Shown here piece after piece: positions 1 through 9,018 of a stretch of 64,000 nucleotides of DNA. The translations under genes were made by a program, and so were the position numbers. Within the stretch, counting starts at the first letter, position 1. Every line of letters starts with the position of its first letter. The DNA lies in the NCBI GenBank assembly GCA_047633195.1, contig JBLIEU010000003.1, positions 1-64,000 of the forward strand. Direction: 5' to 3'. The notes under the pieces are model-generated. The model made no database searches, had not been told where the DNA came from, and was given only the letters and a program-made list of their open reading frames with translations. Source of the DNA: JAKVAV01 sp047633195. GTDB lineage: Bacteria > Bacteroidota > Bacteroidia > Flavobacteriales_D > Cryomorphaceae.

Positions 1-229
1 TGAAACCAATAACCGAAAACTCGATGCTGTCTGCGGGATTTGTGTTGCGTGGAATGCGCAAGGTGTAATTTCCCTCTATGTCGCTCACGGCTTTGGCTTT
101 CGCCGAAATGATGTGAACGAAAGGAAGGCTCTCCTTCGATTTCGAATCAATAATTTTCCCCTTGATCAGTTCTTGCCCGTACCCAAACCATGGGGTCAGG
201 AAAAAGAGAATTAGAATGATTTTTTTCAT
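1..229 (-). CDS. Secreted protein with carboxypeptidase-like regulatory domain (N-terminus only)
   Basis: Only the first 76 codons lie in the window; the gene continues beyond the left edge. The protein opens with a signal peptide (MKKIILILFFLTPWFGYGQ) and then runs into a CarboxypepD_reg-like beta-sandwich (pattern 'IKGKIIDSKSKESLPFVHI' followed by 'DIEGNYTLRIP'). In Bacteroidota this domain is found at the front of TonB-dependent receptors, DUF5686-type outer-membrane proteins and other envelope proteins; the missing remainder would decide which. Its ATG overlaps the stop codon of the upstream thioesterase gene by 4 bp (ATGA), so the two are probably co-translated. Confidence 0.7.
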   Translation of the reverse strand, partial: MKKIILILFFLTPWFGYGQELIKGKIIDSKSKESLPFVHIISAKAKAVSDIEGNYTLRIPRNTNPADSIEFSVIGF

Positions 230-591
230 GAATTTGACTCTAAAGCGTCCGCCAAGGTAGATGTACTTTTTACAAATATACCCGTACCCTTGGCGATTTT
301 TCTTTGGCGCTCGTCTAGGAGCACCGCTTCTGCTACCCATAAGTTTTTAGAAGAGAACACAACCGTTCCCTCTGTGGTCAGGGTTCTTTTCGTTACTGGT
401 CTGAGCAGATCAATGGAGAAAGAAGTCGTAAGCACAAAATATTCAGGCACAATGGAATTGACCGCAAAGTAGGCCGCATCGTCCAGCATTTTGAAATACA
501 CCGATCCGTGTAGGGCTTCCATTTTGTGAAAAAAATCGGTGGAAACTGGATAGGTGATTTCTGCTGCACCTTCGCTTATTTTCAGCGTCAT
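226..591 (-). CDS. PaaI-type hotdog-fold thioesterase
   Basis: A 121-residue single-domain protein, the usual length for the hotdog 4HBT/PaaI family. The motif HGSVYFKMLDDAAYFAVNS (about residues 28-46) corresponds to the family segment HGG...LaDtA..fA at the start of the long central helix, with the acidic residue in the catalytic position. The C-terminal strands end in '...IAKGTGIFVKS', also typical. Family members hydrolyse acyl-CoA or acyl-ACP thioesters in the cytoplasm; the substrate cannot be read from the sequence. It overlaps the start of the next gene by 4 bp. Confidence 0.8.
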   Translation of the reverse strand: MTLKISEGAAEITYPVSTDFFHKMEALHGSVYFKMLDDAAYFAVNSIVPEYFVLTTSFSIDLLRPVTKRTLTTEGTVVFSSKNLWVAEAVLLDERQRKIAKGTGIFVKSTSTLADALESNS

Positions 592-658
592 TCCTTTGTA
601 GGGAATTCGATTGATTTTGGAATTGTAATAAACGTTTTCGAGTTATTTATAATGACTT

Positions 659-1396
659 TCATTCATCTTTCGAAACCGATTTCGGATCTAAATGAAGCGT
701 CATAAATTCCCGAAAAACGGCGGGTTCACCATCCCGCATTCCCGCTTTCCATGATCTTAGATTCAGAAAGGCTTTTTCTACCATTTTCGCTGCTTCGGTA
801 TTTTCTGAGCGAGCTTCTGCCGCACGGATAGACCCGTCGCGAGTGATCCAAAACTCAACGTCAACGGATATGACGTCTTCGCTTTCTTCTTCCGTCAGTT
901 TAACCTGCTTGCCGATTTCTTCCATAAAAGCTTCTTTTCCCTTTTGCGGTTCGGGCTCCACTTCAAAAGGGTAGGACTTTAATCGTTTTCCCGAATCATC
1001 GTAATTCCATCCCGAAATCAAGGTGTCGTTTTGGTAGAAGTCTTGTCTCTTCATCTTTCCATTTTGGTGAAAGGAGATGAAGTTTCCGTGTTTGATTCCA
1101 TTCTTGTATTCAGACTGGTACCAAGTCTTGCCACCTTCATAATACTCAATGCATTTGCCGTGTTTAATGCCTTTGTTCCAATCGGAATAACCGCATTGAC
1201 GCTTCAGATTGCGGTCGAGGAAGTAGGCTGTTTCCACAGTGATATCGGCCGTGTCAGATTTAGTGAAAACGGAATAGGTTTCGGCATCCATCCAAGTGAA
1301 AACGGGAAAACCTTCAGGAGCAAAGAAGAGGGTGTCTTGCGCTTTTCCCGAAAGGGTAAACCCAATAATAAAGAGAGCGATAATGAGATTTTTCAT
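659..1396 (-). CDS. YwqK/MORN-like repeat protein with C-terminal TonB-like domain
   Basis: I place the start at 1396 (MKNLIIALFIIGFTLSGKAQ), which gives a clean signal peptide; an in-frame ATG 20 codons upstream would bury it. Residues about 70-140 hold YwqK/MORN-like repeats rich in 'G..hG....y...G'. The C-terminal 90 residues resemble a TonB C-terminal domain ('VDVEFWITRDGSIRAAEA...AFLNLRSWKAGMRDG'). No proline-rich linker or cytoplasmic membrane anchor is seen apart from the signal sequence, so it is probably a periplasmic or envelope protein and not a classical ExbBD-coupled TonB. This domain combination is common in Bacteroidota and its role is unknown. Confidence 0.65.
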   Translation of the reverse strand: MKNLIIALFIIGFTLSGKAQDTLFFAPEGFPVFTWMDAETYSVFTKSDTADITVETAYFLDRNLKRQCGYSDWNKGIKHGKCIEYYEGGKTWYQSEYKNGIKHGNFISFHQNGKMKRQDFYQNDTLISGWNYDDSGKRLKSYPFEVEPEPQKGKEAFMEEIGKQVKLTEEESEDVISVDVEFWITRDGSIRAAEARSENTEAAKMVEKAFLNLRSWKAGMRDGEPAVFREFMTLHLDPKSVSKDE

Positions 1397-1491
1397 GAGG
1401 TAATTTTGGTTGTGACAAATGCAGCACAGAAAAAATTGCAGGGCAAAAGCTTTCAAGCCTTAACTCCATGCTCCACAACCCATGCCAATTC

Positions 1492-2433
1492 TTATAAGGT
1501 TCTATGCAGGTACCCGATGATTTCCATGCCCCAAGCTACGCCAACATGGATGATGACCCCGCCCCAGACATTGCGGTGGTACAAGGCGATAATTCCCAAG
1601 ATGTATCCACCAAAAATGGACGAGATGGCTTCGGTGAGGGGTTTGCCAAAGTGGAGCACACAGTAGCTCACCACCATGGGGTAGACCACATAAGGCCCCA
1701 AATATTTGTGCATTCCCAAAATGAGGAATCCACGGAAAATCAATTCGGTCGAAATAAAATCGAGGCCATAAAAGAACTCGTAAAGGGCAACGGTTCTCCA
1801 TTCGGGGATGTTGAGAGATTGGGCGAAAGCCGCTCCTCCGCTTTTCAGGTAACGAGGATAGTACTCTTGTAAATCGCCGAAGAATCCACCGATGAAGATG
1901 AAAATCAAGGCGACACCCAGGATACCGAAATAGGGTTTGGCTCTAAAGCTTTTAAAGTTGAGGCCATAAAATTCTCTTTGTCCCTTTGGCTCTAAAATAA
2001 GGTAGACAAGAATGAGAGGAAGTACCGCGCTGATGAGACTTTTGGCCGAAGAAATAATCCTGTAGATGTATAAGGCTTCAACGGGTTCCCAAAGATCTTT
2101 CATAAGCGTCCAGATATACCAGGAACGATCAAATGCCATTACCCCAAACCCTAGCACAAAATGAATCCAGAATCCGGGTTTTCGAACCCAATCCTTTTTT
2201 AATCCAAAAACCGCCAACAGACTGACGGTCATCAAATAGGGGATTCCCTCGTAAAGAAACATCCATAAACCTCTAAGCCAAGAGCCCGTATAAGAATCGA
2301 TGACCGAGTCTTCAAAGTCGAAGTAGAAATTGAAGGTGACCAAAACGACTAAGAGCAAACTCATAGAGGTGAGAAACCCGAAATGGCTGTATTCTCGAGT
2401 AAAACGGATGAGTTCTTTGGCGATGGGTTTCAC
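1492..2433 (-). CDS. CPBP (Abi/CAAX-protease-like) integral membrane protein
   Basis: A 313-residue protein with about eight hydrophobic segments. The C-terminal third has the layout of a CPBP intramembrane protease: STELIFRGFL (about residues 229-238), then VLHFGKP (a His in the second motif), then 'GVIIHVGVAWGMEI'. The usual first motif is EExxxR with two glutamates; here it reads TExxxR, so the catalytic Glu pair is incomplete. The protein may be a weak or inactive member. CPBP proteins process membrane proteins or peptides, but substrates are unknown for most. It reads in the same direction as its neighbours; a 95-bp gap separates it from the YwqK/TonB gene. Confidence 0.7.
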   Translation of the reverse strand: MKPIAKELIRFTREYSHFGFLTSMSLLLVVLVTFNFYFDFEDSVIDSYTGSWLRGLWMFLYEGIPYLMTVSLLAVFGLKKDWVRKPGFWIHFVLGFGVMAFDRSWYIWTLMKDLWEPVEALYIYRIISSAKSLISAVLPLILVYLILEPKGQREFYGLNFKSFRAKPYFGILGVALIFIFIGGFFGDLQEYYPRYLKSGGAAFAQSLNIPEWRTVALYEFFYGLDFISTELIFRGFLILGMHKYLGPYVVYPMVVSYCVLHFGKPLTEAISSIFGGYILGIIALYHRNVWGGVIIHVGVAWGMEIIGYLHRTL

Positions 2434-2472
2434 GGTGTAAATCTAGCACGTTGAGTCAATTTAAGCATAAGC

Positions 2473-2931
2473 TTAGCTCAAATTCGTGATGGTTATTTTT
2501 TGGTTTCGAAACTGAACGGTTTCCCCCATTTTTTTCCCAAGCAATGCTTGGCCAACTGGCGATACCGGAGAGGTGACGAAGTAGGTTTCACCTTCCATTT
2601 CGACTTTCCCAAGGCCCAGAGCCATGAAATACACTCCCGAAGTGGTCTCAATCAAACTGCCATTTTGGACCTCTGTTGATTTTTCTAGAGATAGATTCTT
2701 AAGGGAATTGGCACGCTCCTTTAATTCTGCCAAACGCTTACTCAAGTTATTGAGTTCTGTTTGCATCATAGCACGACCCACTTCGTGCTTGTCGCCTGCC
2801 GTGCTTTTTGATTCTGAGTTACGGGATTCTTCCAATCCTCCTATCTGTTCGTTTAATTCTTGGATTTTCTCCAAGATGCCTTCGAGAAGGTGTTGGGCGA
2901 GTTTTTTCTTTGCGGACACGTTTGAACTCAT
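2473..2931 (-). CDS. GreA/GreB-like C-terminal domain protein
   Basis: A 152-residue protein with an N-terminal coiled coil of about 80 residues rich in Glu, Lys and Leu, and a C-terminal FKBP-like domain ending in SPVGQALLGKKMGETVQF, the hallmark of transcript-cleavage factors GreA/GreB. GreA itself enters the RNA polymerase secondary channel with its coiled coil tipped by acidic residues. This protein is similar in plan, but the middle region ('NSESKSTAGDKHEVGRAMM') differs from canonical GreA, so it may be a Gre-factor paralogue acting on RNA polymerase. Role inferred from the fold only. Confidence 0.65.
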   Translation of the reverse strand: MSSNVSAKKKLAQHLLEGILEKIQELNEQIGGLEESRNSESKSTAGDKHEVGRAMMQTELNNLSKRLAELKERANSLKNLSLEKSTEVQNGSLIETTSGVYFMALGLGKVEMEGETYFVTSPVSPVGQALLGKKMGETVQFRNQKITITNLS

Positions 2932-3047
2932 CCGCCAAAGATTATCAAATCATCTTCATGAATGTCTATTTTTCTTGCCAACCGTTCATCATTTTTTATC
3001 CTGAGCCAAATTAATTTATGGTCATGTTTGTTGAAACCTTAGAACCA

Positions 3048-5012
3048 ATGAAAACACAATCCCTTTTTGGGATGTTACTCGCAGTTGGACTAATGACGTC
3101 CTGTGGAGAAACGACCACCCCAAACACAGATTCAGAAGAAATGACAAACATAGATCTCTCGGTTATTCCCGAGATTCCCGTAGAAGACTTTTTTAAGAAC
3201 CCCGAAATGGCCTCTTTCCAGATTTCGCCAGACGGTAAGTACTATTCTTATCGAGCCCCTTGGGAGAGTAGGATGAACATTTTCGTGAAAGAAGTGGGCA
3301 GCGATGAAGCGACGCGAATCACTGAGCAAACTGACCGCGACATCCAAGGCTACTTTTGGGCTAGTGCGGAAAGAATCGTTTACCTCAAAGACGACAATGG
3401 GGATGAGAATTTCTATTTGGTCGCTGTTGATCCCGACGGGAGCGAGCTAACACCTTTGACGAGAATCGAAGGAGTGCGCACCCAAATAATCGACGACTTG
3501 GAAGAAGACAAGGATCACATGATCGTTGGTTTGAACAAGCGGAATCCACAGGTTTTCGATCCTTATCGTGTCAACATCAATAGCGGTGAGCTGGAGATGA
3601 TCATGGAGAACCCAGGAAATATTACGGGTTGGATGACCGATCACGATGGTAAGCTTCGCGTAGCCATAACCAGCGATGGTGTCAGGACATCTTTGCTTTA
3701 CCGCGACTCGGAGGATGAGCCTTTCGAGTCAATCCTTACCACGAATTTTAAAGAAACCTTAAGTCCTGAGTTTTTCACCTTTGACAATAGGAAACTCTAT
3801 GCCAGCAGCAATCTAGACAGAGACAAAACAGCGATTGTGGTTTTTGATCCTAAAACGGGTAAGGAAGAAAAGGTTCTTTATGAAGACTCGGACTTTGATG
3901 TAAGTGGTTTGAGCTACAGCAAAAAGGACAAAAAGCTAACTGCTGTTTCTTACACAGGCATAAAGCACAAATACCATTTCTTCGATGAAGAAATGAAATC
4001 CATTCACGCCAAGTTGCAAAATGAATTTCCAGAAATGGAGATCTACATGGTTTCCAGCAATGACCAGGAGGACAAGTTCATCGTGAGAACATATGGCGAC
4101 AAGTCCTTGGGCGATTATCACCTCTACGACAAGGCGAGTGGAGAGCTCAGTTTCATTGGTGATCCATCGCCATGGATTGAAGAAGACTACATGGCTTCGA
4201 TGACTCCAGTCAAGTACCAGAGTCGCGATGGATTGACCATTCACGGTTACCTCACATTGCCGGCAGGCTACGATATGGATTCTGCAAAAGACCTACCAGT
4301 AGTGGTGAATCCACACGGTGGCCCATGGGCCAGAGACACGTGGGGCTTCAATCCTGAGATTCAGTTTATGGCCAATCGTGGTTACGCCGTCTTGCAGATG
4401 AACTTTAGAGGTTCAACAGGATTTGGTCGCGATTTCTGGGAAGCTTCATTCCGCGAATGGGGAAAGAAAATGCAAGATGACATCACCGACGGAGTAGACT
4501 GGTTGGTAGAAAAAGGAATAGCTGATAAAGATCGAGTAGCCATTTATGGTGCTAGCTACGGTGGGTATGCCACACTCGCTGGTATGGCTTTCACACCTGA
4601 TATTTACGCGTGCGGAGTCGATTATGTGGGTGTCTCAAATCTGTTCACATTTATGGGAACGATTCCTCCATATTGGGAGCCTTACAAGAAGATGATGTAC
4701 GAGATGGTGGGAGATCCTGAGAATGCTGAAGATTCATTAATGCTTCGCAGCGCTTCTCCAGTGTTTCACGCCGATAAAATCACAGCCCCTCTTTTCGTAG
4801 CTCAAGGAGCACAAGATCCGAGAGTAAACGTGGACGAAAGCGATCAGATGGTAGCGGCCATGAAAGAGCGTGGTGTGGAAGTGGAGTACATGGTAAAAGC
4901 CAACGAAGGGCACGGTTTCCGAAATGAGGAAAACCGATTCGAATTCTACCGTGCCATGGAGCAGTTTCTGGCCAATCACTTGAAAAATGTCGCCGAGAAA
5001 GTAGAGGGGTGA
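3048..5012 (+). CDS. S9 family prolyl oligopeptidase-type peptidase, lipoprotein
   Basis: The start at 3048 (MKTQSLFGMLLAVGLMTSCG) gives a perfect lipoprotein signal with lipobox LMTSC; an in-frame ATG ten codons upstream would spoil it. The 654-residue mature plan is a beta-propeller (about residues 60-370) followed by an alpha/beta-hydrolase domain. The catalytic triad is visible: Ser503 in GASYGGYA, Asp590 in GAQDPRV and His622 in EGHGF. S9 enzymes cleave short peptides, often after proline, or act as acylaminoacyl peptidases. The lipid anchor would place it on an outer or inner membrane facing the periplasm, where it would complete peptide degradation. Transcribed alone; a terminator follows. 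Confidence 0.9.
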   Translation: MKTQSLFGMLLAVGLMTSCGETTTPNTDSEEMTNIDLSVIPEIPVEDFFKNPEMASFQISPDGKYYSYRAPWESRMNIFVKEVGSDEATRITEQTDRDIQGYFWASAERIVYLKDDNGDENFYLVAVDPDGSELTPLTRIEGVRTQIIDDLEEDKDHMIVGLNKRNPQVFDPYRVNINSGELEMIMENPGNITGWMTDHDGKLRVAITSDGVRTSLLYRDSEDEPFESILTTNFKETLSPEFFTFDNRKLYASSNLDRDKTAIVVFDPKTGKEEKVLYEDSDFDVSGLSYSKKDKKLTAVSYTGIKHKYHFFDEEMKSIHAKLQNEFPEMEIYMVSSNDQEDKFIVRTYGDKSLGDYHLYDKASGELSFIGDPSPWIEEDYMASMTPVKYQSRDGLTIHGYLTLPAGYDMDSAKDLPVVVNPHGGPWARDTWGFNPEIQFMANRGYAVLQMNFRGSTGFGRDFWEASFREWGKKMQDDITDGVDWLVEKGIADKDRVAIYGASYGGYATLAGMAFTPDIYACGVDYVGVSNLFTFMGTIPPYWEPYKKMMYEMVGDPENAEDSLMLRSASPVFHADKITAPLFVAQGAQDPRVNVDESDQMVAAMKERGVEVEYMVKANEGHGFRNEENRFEFYRAMEQFLANHLKNVAEKVEG

Positions 5013-5033
5013 TATCACCTTGAATTGAATGGA

Positions 5034-5067
5034 AAGGCTGCCTCGATCAAGGCGGCCTTTTTTGTTT
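5034..5067 (+). terminator. Rho-independent terminator of the S9 peptidase gene
   Basis: A 9-bp stem (AAGGCTGCC / GGCGGCCTT, one G-T pair) with an 8-nt loop, followed by TTTTTTGTTT, begins 21 bases after the stop codon. Confidence 0.85.
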
Positions 5068-5144
5068 GATTCTGGGGGTAACTCCAGTCACATTCTTCGG
5101 CTTTTTTTGTCATTAGATTTAAGTACTCAACTAAATCTATCTAT

Positions 5145-6410
5145 ATGAAAGCACACTATGAAGTCCTTATAGTCGGTGGTGGCACTGGAGGTATAATGAC
5201 CGCTGCTCAGCTAAAAAGGAAAAGGCCCATTACAGAAGTGGCTATCATCGAACCCTCCGAAGAACACGTGTACCAGCCCGCTTGGACCCTCGTCGGAGCA
5301 GGAACTTTTGATTATGATGCTACCATAAGGCCTGAGAAAAATCAAATTCCTAAAGGCGTTGACTGGATAAAGGATTTTGCAACGACTTTTGATGCGAAGA
5401 ACAATAAGGTGAGCACCAAATCATCTGGTGATTTCACCTATGATTATTTGGTTTTGACCCCTGGAATTCAAATGGATTTGGATGCTCTGCCAGGGCTAAA
5501 AGATGCGCTCGGAAAAGATGGGGTTTGCAGCAATTATACTGATCCGAATTACACATGGGAGGTGCTCAGGAAATTTGCCGGAGGCAATGCCGTATTTACG
5601 CAACCTGCTACTCCAATTAAGTGCGGAGGTGCACCTCAAAAAATCATGTATTTGGCCGAGCATTATTTGCGAAAAAATGGCCTGCGCGATTTGTCAAATG
5701 TCATCTATGCTTCCCCTGGCTCAGTGATTTTTGGGGTGAAAGAATTTGCCAAAACATTGAATAAAATCATCATCGAGAGGGATATTATATTCAAGCCTTA
5801 TTATGCACCATCGCGAATAGATGGACCGAATAAAACCATCTACTTCCATTACGCGGAGCCTGGAGAAAATGGATCCGTGATTAACGAAGGGAATTTGATT
5901 AATGAGCGTCTGGTAGGAAATACGGTCATTGCTATGCCTTATGATATGCTTCACTTGGCTCCGCCTCAGTCAGCGCCTGACTTCATTAAGGATTCCCCGT
6001 TTTCTTATAAAGAGGGTCCTAGTAAAGGTTGGTTGAATGTGGATATCAATACACTTCAACACCCCGAGTATCCGAACGTATTCGGGTTGGGTGATTCAGC
6101 AGCCTTGCCAACTGCTAAGACTGGCGCAGCTATTCGAAAACAAGCACCTGTAGTTGTGGGGAATATCATCCATATAATGAACCATGATGGGAAGCCTAAA
6201 GAAAAATATGAAGGCTACTCTTCATGTCCCCTCGTTACTGGTTATGGTAAAATGGTTTTAGCAGAATTTAAATATGGAAATGTCCGCGATAGCGATCCAT
6301 TTCTCAGCAAGTTTGTCGACACAACGAAAGAACAATACAGCATGTGGATCTTGAAGAAATACGGTCTTCCTTACCTCTATTGGAATCAAATGATGAAGGG
6401 GAAAATGTAA
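5145..6410 (+). CDS. sqr: Sulfide:quinone oxidoreductase, type II-like
   Basis: A 421-residue FAD flavoprotein. It starts with the dinucleotide-binding motif GGGTGG (residues 11-16), has a second FAD contact at VFGLGDSAALPTAKTG (about 312-327), and carries two cysteines, C160 (PIKCGGAPQK) and C361 (YSSCPLVTGYG), at the positions of the redox pair that captures sulfide in type II (SQOR-like) enzymes. The C-terminus is amphipathic ('WILKKYGLPYLYWNQMM'), as expected for attachment to the membrane where electrons pass to quinone. The reaction is sulfide to sulfane sulfur, for detoxification or energy. No persulfide dioxygenase or rhodanese partner lies next to it. Convergent with hutU. Confidence 0.85.
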   Translation: MKAHYEVLIVGGGTGGIMTAAQLKRKRPITEVAIIEPSEEHVYQPAWTLVGAGTFDYDATIRPEKNQIPKGVDWIKDFATTFDAKNNKVSTKSSGDFTYDYLVLTPGIQMDLDALPGLKDALGKDGVCSNYTDPNYTWEVLRKFAGGNAVFTQPATPIKCGGAPQKIMYLAEHYLRKNGLRDLSNVIYASPGSVIFGVKEFAKTLNKIIIERDIIFKPYYAPSRIDGPNKTIYFHYAEPGENGSVINEGNLINERLVGNTVIAMPYDMLHLAPPQSAPDFIKDSPFSYKEGPSKGWLNVDINTLQHPEYPNVFGLGDSAALPTAKTGAAIRKQAPVVVGNIIHIMNHDGKPKEKYEGYSSCPLVTGYGKMVLAEFKYGNVRDSDPFLSKFVDTTKEQYSMWILKKYGLPYLYWNQMMKGKM

Positions 6411-6469
6411 ACTTCAACGCCCATTTTTTGGCCATTATCCGAATGGAAATTACGGGGAGGAGCTCTAAT

Positions 6470-8491
6470 TTAAAGCTGATCCAAAATGTCTTGATCAACT
6501 TTATTTGGGATGGTCACCTTTAGCTTTGACTCTTCCTCCATAGCTCGTTTGATGGCGAAAATGGCTTCGTCGTTTCGAGCCCAGCTTCTTCTGGCTATTC
6601 CATTGTTTACATCCCAATGGAGCATGCTTTTCAACTTCTTTTCGCTGGAAGCACTTCCATCGAGTAGCATACCGAAACCACCGTTTATTACTTCACCCCA
6701 TCCTACGCCGCCGCCGTTGTGCAGACTCACCCATGTGGCGCCTCGGAAGGCATCGCCGACAAAATTTTGAACAGCCATGTCAGCTGTGAATTGTGAGCCG
6801 TCGTATATGTTGCTCGTTTCGCGGTAAGGCGAATCCGTTCCCGAAACATCGTGGTGATCTCTTCCGAGAATGACTGGTCCGATCTCGCCAAGCGCGATTG
6901 CTTCATTGAAGGCTTTGGCAATTTTCACTCGTCCTTCGCCATCCGCATATAAGATCCGGGCTTTGGAGCCGACGACCATCTTATTTTTTCCTGCCGCTTT
7001 TATCCAGCGAATGTTATCCCCCAGTTGCTGCTGAATCTCCTCAGGGCTGTTTTCTTTTATTAGCTCCAAAACTCTGGCAGCAATGGCATCTGTCTTTTCT
7101 AAATCAGAATCTTTTCCAGAGCCACAAACCCATCTAAAAGGACCGAACCCATAGTCGAAACACATGGGGCCCATGATGTCTTGCACATAAGAAGAATACT
7201 TAAATGTGAGTCCATCGTCTGACATCACGTCCGCACCTGCTCTTCCTGCTTCGAGGAGAAAAGCATTTCCGTAATCAAAGAAGTAGGTTCCTTTTTCAGC
7301 GTGCTTGTTTATGGCAGTGGCTTGTCGCTTCAAGCTCTCTTGGACGAATTCTTTGAATCTCCCAGGATTGTCGACCATCAGCTGGTTTGCCTCTTCGTAA
7401 GTGTGTCCAGCAGGGTAGTATCCACCAGCCCAAGGATTGTGCAGCGAAGTTTGGTCAGAACCCAACTCGACGAAAATTCCTTCTGCGTAGAATTGTTCCC
7501 ATACATCTACGGTATTTCCTATGAACGCTATGGAGACAACCTCTTTGTTGGCTTTGGCCAATTTCACACGATTAACCAGTTCGGGCATTTCGGAAATGAT
7601 CTCATCTACCCAACCTTGTTCATGCCTTTTGTATGCGGCTTTAGGGTTTATCTCGGAAGTCACAGAAACGCAACCAGCTATGTTTCCTGCTTTGGGCTGA
7701 GCTCCGCTCATTCCTCCCAGACCGCTGGTTACGAATAGTTTTCCTTCGAGGCCCTCACCGTTTTTGGAGATTTTCCTGCCAGCATTCAATACTGTAATGG
7801 TCGTTCCGTGAACGATTCCTTGCGGACCAATGTACATGTAAGACCCCGCGGTCATCTGGCCGTATTGAGTCACTCCAAGCGCATTGTATTTCTCCCAGTC
7901 GTCTGGCTTGGAATAGTTCGGAACCATCATTCCGTTAGTGACGACTACTCTTGGGGCATTCTTATTCGATGGAAACAATCCCAGCGGATGGCCACTGTAC
8001 ATGACCAAGGTCTGCTCGTCGCCCATTTCAGAGAGGTACTTCATGGTCAGTAAGTACTGCGCCCAGTTTTGAAACACCGCGCCGTTTCCGCCATAAGTGA
8101 TCAGCTCATGAGGATGCTGCGCCACATTCGGATCCAAGTTGTTTTGGATCATCAACATGATGGCTGCGGCATGCTTTGTTTGAGCAGGATATTCGGAAAT
8201 AGGTCTGGCATACATCTCATAGCTGGGTCTAAAGCGAAGCATATAGATGCGGCCGTAATCTTTCAGTTCTTTGTAGAACTCAGGAGCCAGAATAGGATGA
8301 AACTTAGGGTCGAAATACCGGAGGGCATTTTCTATTGCCAATTTCTTTTCTGCAGGAGTTAGAATTTCTTTCCGTTTGGGGGCATGATTCGTTTCGGGAT
8401 CATAAGGTCTCGTATGAGGTAAAAAATCGGGAATCCCTTCGCAGATTAATTCCTTAAATGCTTTGGTGTTTTCTTTAATAGACATTTCCAT
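6470..8491 (-). CDS. hutU: Urocanate hydratase (urocanase)
   Basis: A 673-residue protein with the urocanase signature throughout: YGGNGAVFQNWAQYLLTMKY (about residues 133-152), MYSGHPLGLFPS, GPQGIVHGTTITVLNAGRK and the C-terminal GGGVGWGEVINGGFGMLLDG. It uses tightly bound NAD+ to convert urocanate to 4-imidazolone-5-propionate in histidine breakdown. It is longer than the E. coli-type enzyme (about 560 residues) and matches the long form seen in many Bacteroidota. Two ATGs lie close together (8491 and 8485); the first is used here. No hutH, hutI or hutG is present nearby, so the pathway genes are dispersed. Only 9 bp separates it from the small upstream gene. Confidence 0.95.
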   Translation of the reverse strand: MEMSIKENTKAFKELICEGIPDFLPHTRPYDPETNHAPKRKEILTPAEKKLAIENALRYFDPKFHPILAPEFYKELKDYGRIYMLRFRPSYEMYARPISEYPAQTKHAAAIMLMIQNNLDPNVAQHPHELITYGGNGAVFQNWAQYLLTMKYLSEMGDEQTLVMYSGHPLGLFPSNKNAPRVVVTNGMMVPNYSKPDDWEKYNALGVTQYGQMTAGSYMYIGPQGIVHGTTITVLNAGRKISKNGEGLEGKLFVTSGLGGMSGAQPKAGNIAGCVSVTSEINPKAAYKRHEQGWVDEIISEMPELVNRVKLAKANKEVVSIAFIGNTVDVWEQFYAEGIFVELGSDQTSLHNPWAGGYYPAGHTYEEANQLMVDNPGRFKEFVQESLKRQATAINKHAEKGTYFFDYGNAFLLEAGRAGADVMSDDGLTFKYSSYVQDIMGPMCFDYGFGPFRWVCGSGKDSDLEKTDAIAARVLELIKENSPEEIQQQLGDNIRWIKAAGKNKMVVGSKARILYADGEGRVKIAKAFNEAIALGEIGPVILGRDHHDVSGTDSPYRETSNIYDGSQFTADMAVQNFVGDAFRGATWVSLHNGGGVGWGEVINGGFGMLLDGSASSEKKLKSMLHWDVNNGIARRSWARNDEAIFAIKRAMEEESKLKVTIPNKVDQDILDQL

Positions 8492-8500
8492 AGTGCTTGA

Positions 8501-8701
8501 TTATTTGAATCGACCCTTGCTTTTATCAAAGCCAAAGGGACAATGCTTACAGCCGTTTTGGCAACAGTAACCGCGCTTTGAAAGGTACTTCGCCGTAAAG
8601 ATGATATAACCTTCTTTGCTCTGGTAGTAATCGTCTTCCTCCAAATCCTTCCTCTTCCCAAAATCACTAAAGCCTATAGTCATGTGCGCAAATTTCGTCA
8701 A
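8501..8701 (-). CDS. DUF5522-type small cysteine-rich protein
   Basis: A 66-residue protein with the core 'DDYYQSKEGYIIFTAKYL' and the cysteine motif RGYCCQNGCKHCPFGF (about residues 43-58), which resembles the small DUF5522 family and suggests metal binding. An alternative start is the ATG at 8683, six codons downstream. It sits 9 bp upstream of hutU in the same direction and probably shares its transcript; the link to histidine breakdown is by position only. Function unknown. Confidence 0.7.
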   Translation of the reverse strand: MTKFAHMTIGFSDFGKRKDLEEDDYYQSKEGYIIFTAKYLSKRGYCCQNGCKHCPFGFDKSKGRFK

Positions 8702-9018
8702 TTTGATTCAAATTTTGTGGCCCAGCGCTAGGCATTCTTTCAGCCTATTTTGTGATTCGGATTTTATTAGCTTTGCAGCCTCTGTTTAAAGACACTATTC
8801 TATAAATCTTGACGCGTTTCTCATTCCATTTGAGATTGAACTTCGAACAAGGAGTTCAGTTAAGATACAATTGGAAAAGCTGTGTAAGTAGAGAAGGTAA
8901 GATATTAAGTAGCGAATGCAATTTTGTGACAAATAGCTCGACCATTCGTTCGTGAGATTAGTTTTATTCACAATCACTTTAGTCCTGAATTTTCGGGCAA
9001 AGAAATAATCAGTTTCGC
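8702..9018. other. Divergent intergenic region
   Basis: 317 bases between the leftward DUF5522-hutU operon and the rightward glycosyltransferase gene. It must hold both promoters, but I find no exact TAnnTTTG element in the expected positions, no hairpin with a T tract and no RNA gene. Two short leftward ORFs here are not convincing. Confidence 0.5.

Noticed and set aside
1031..1666. 211-codon rightward ORF across the YwqK/TonB gene
   Set aside because: It runs antisense over two recognised genes and lacks a start context or domain.
8446..8667. 73-codon leftward ORF overlapping the DUF5522-type gene
   Set aside because: It overlaps both hutU and the cysteine-rich gene in a different frame and has no recognisable features.
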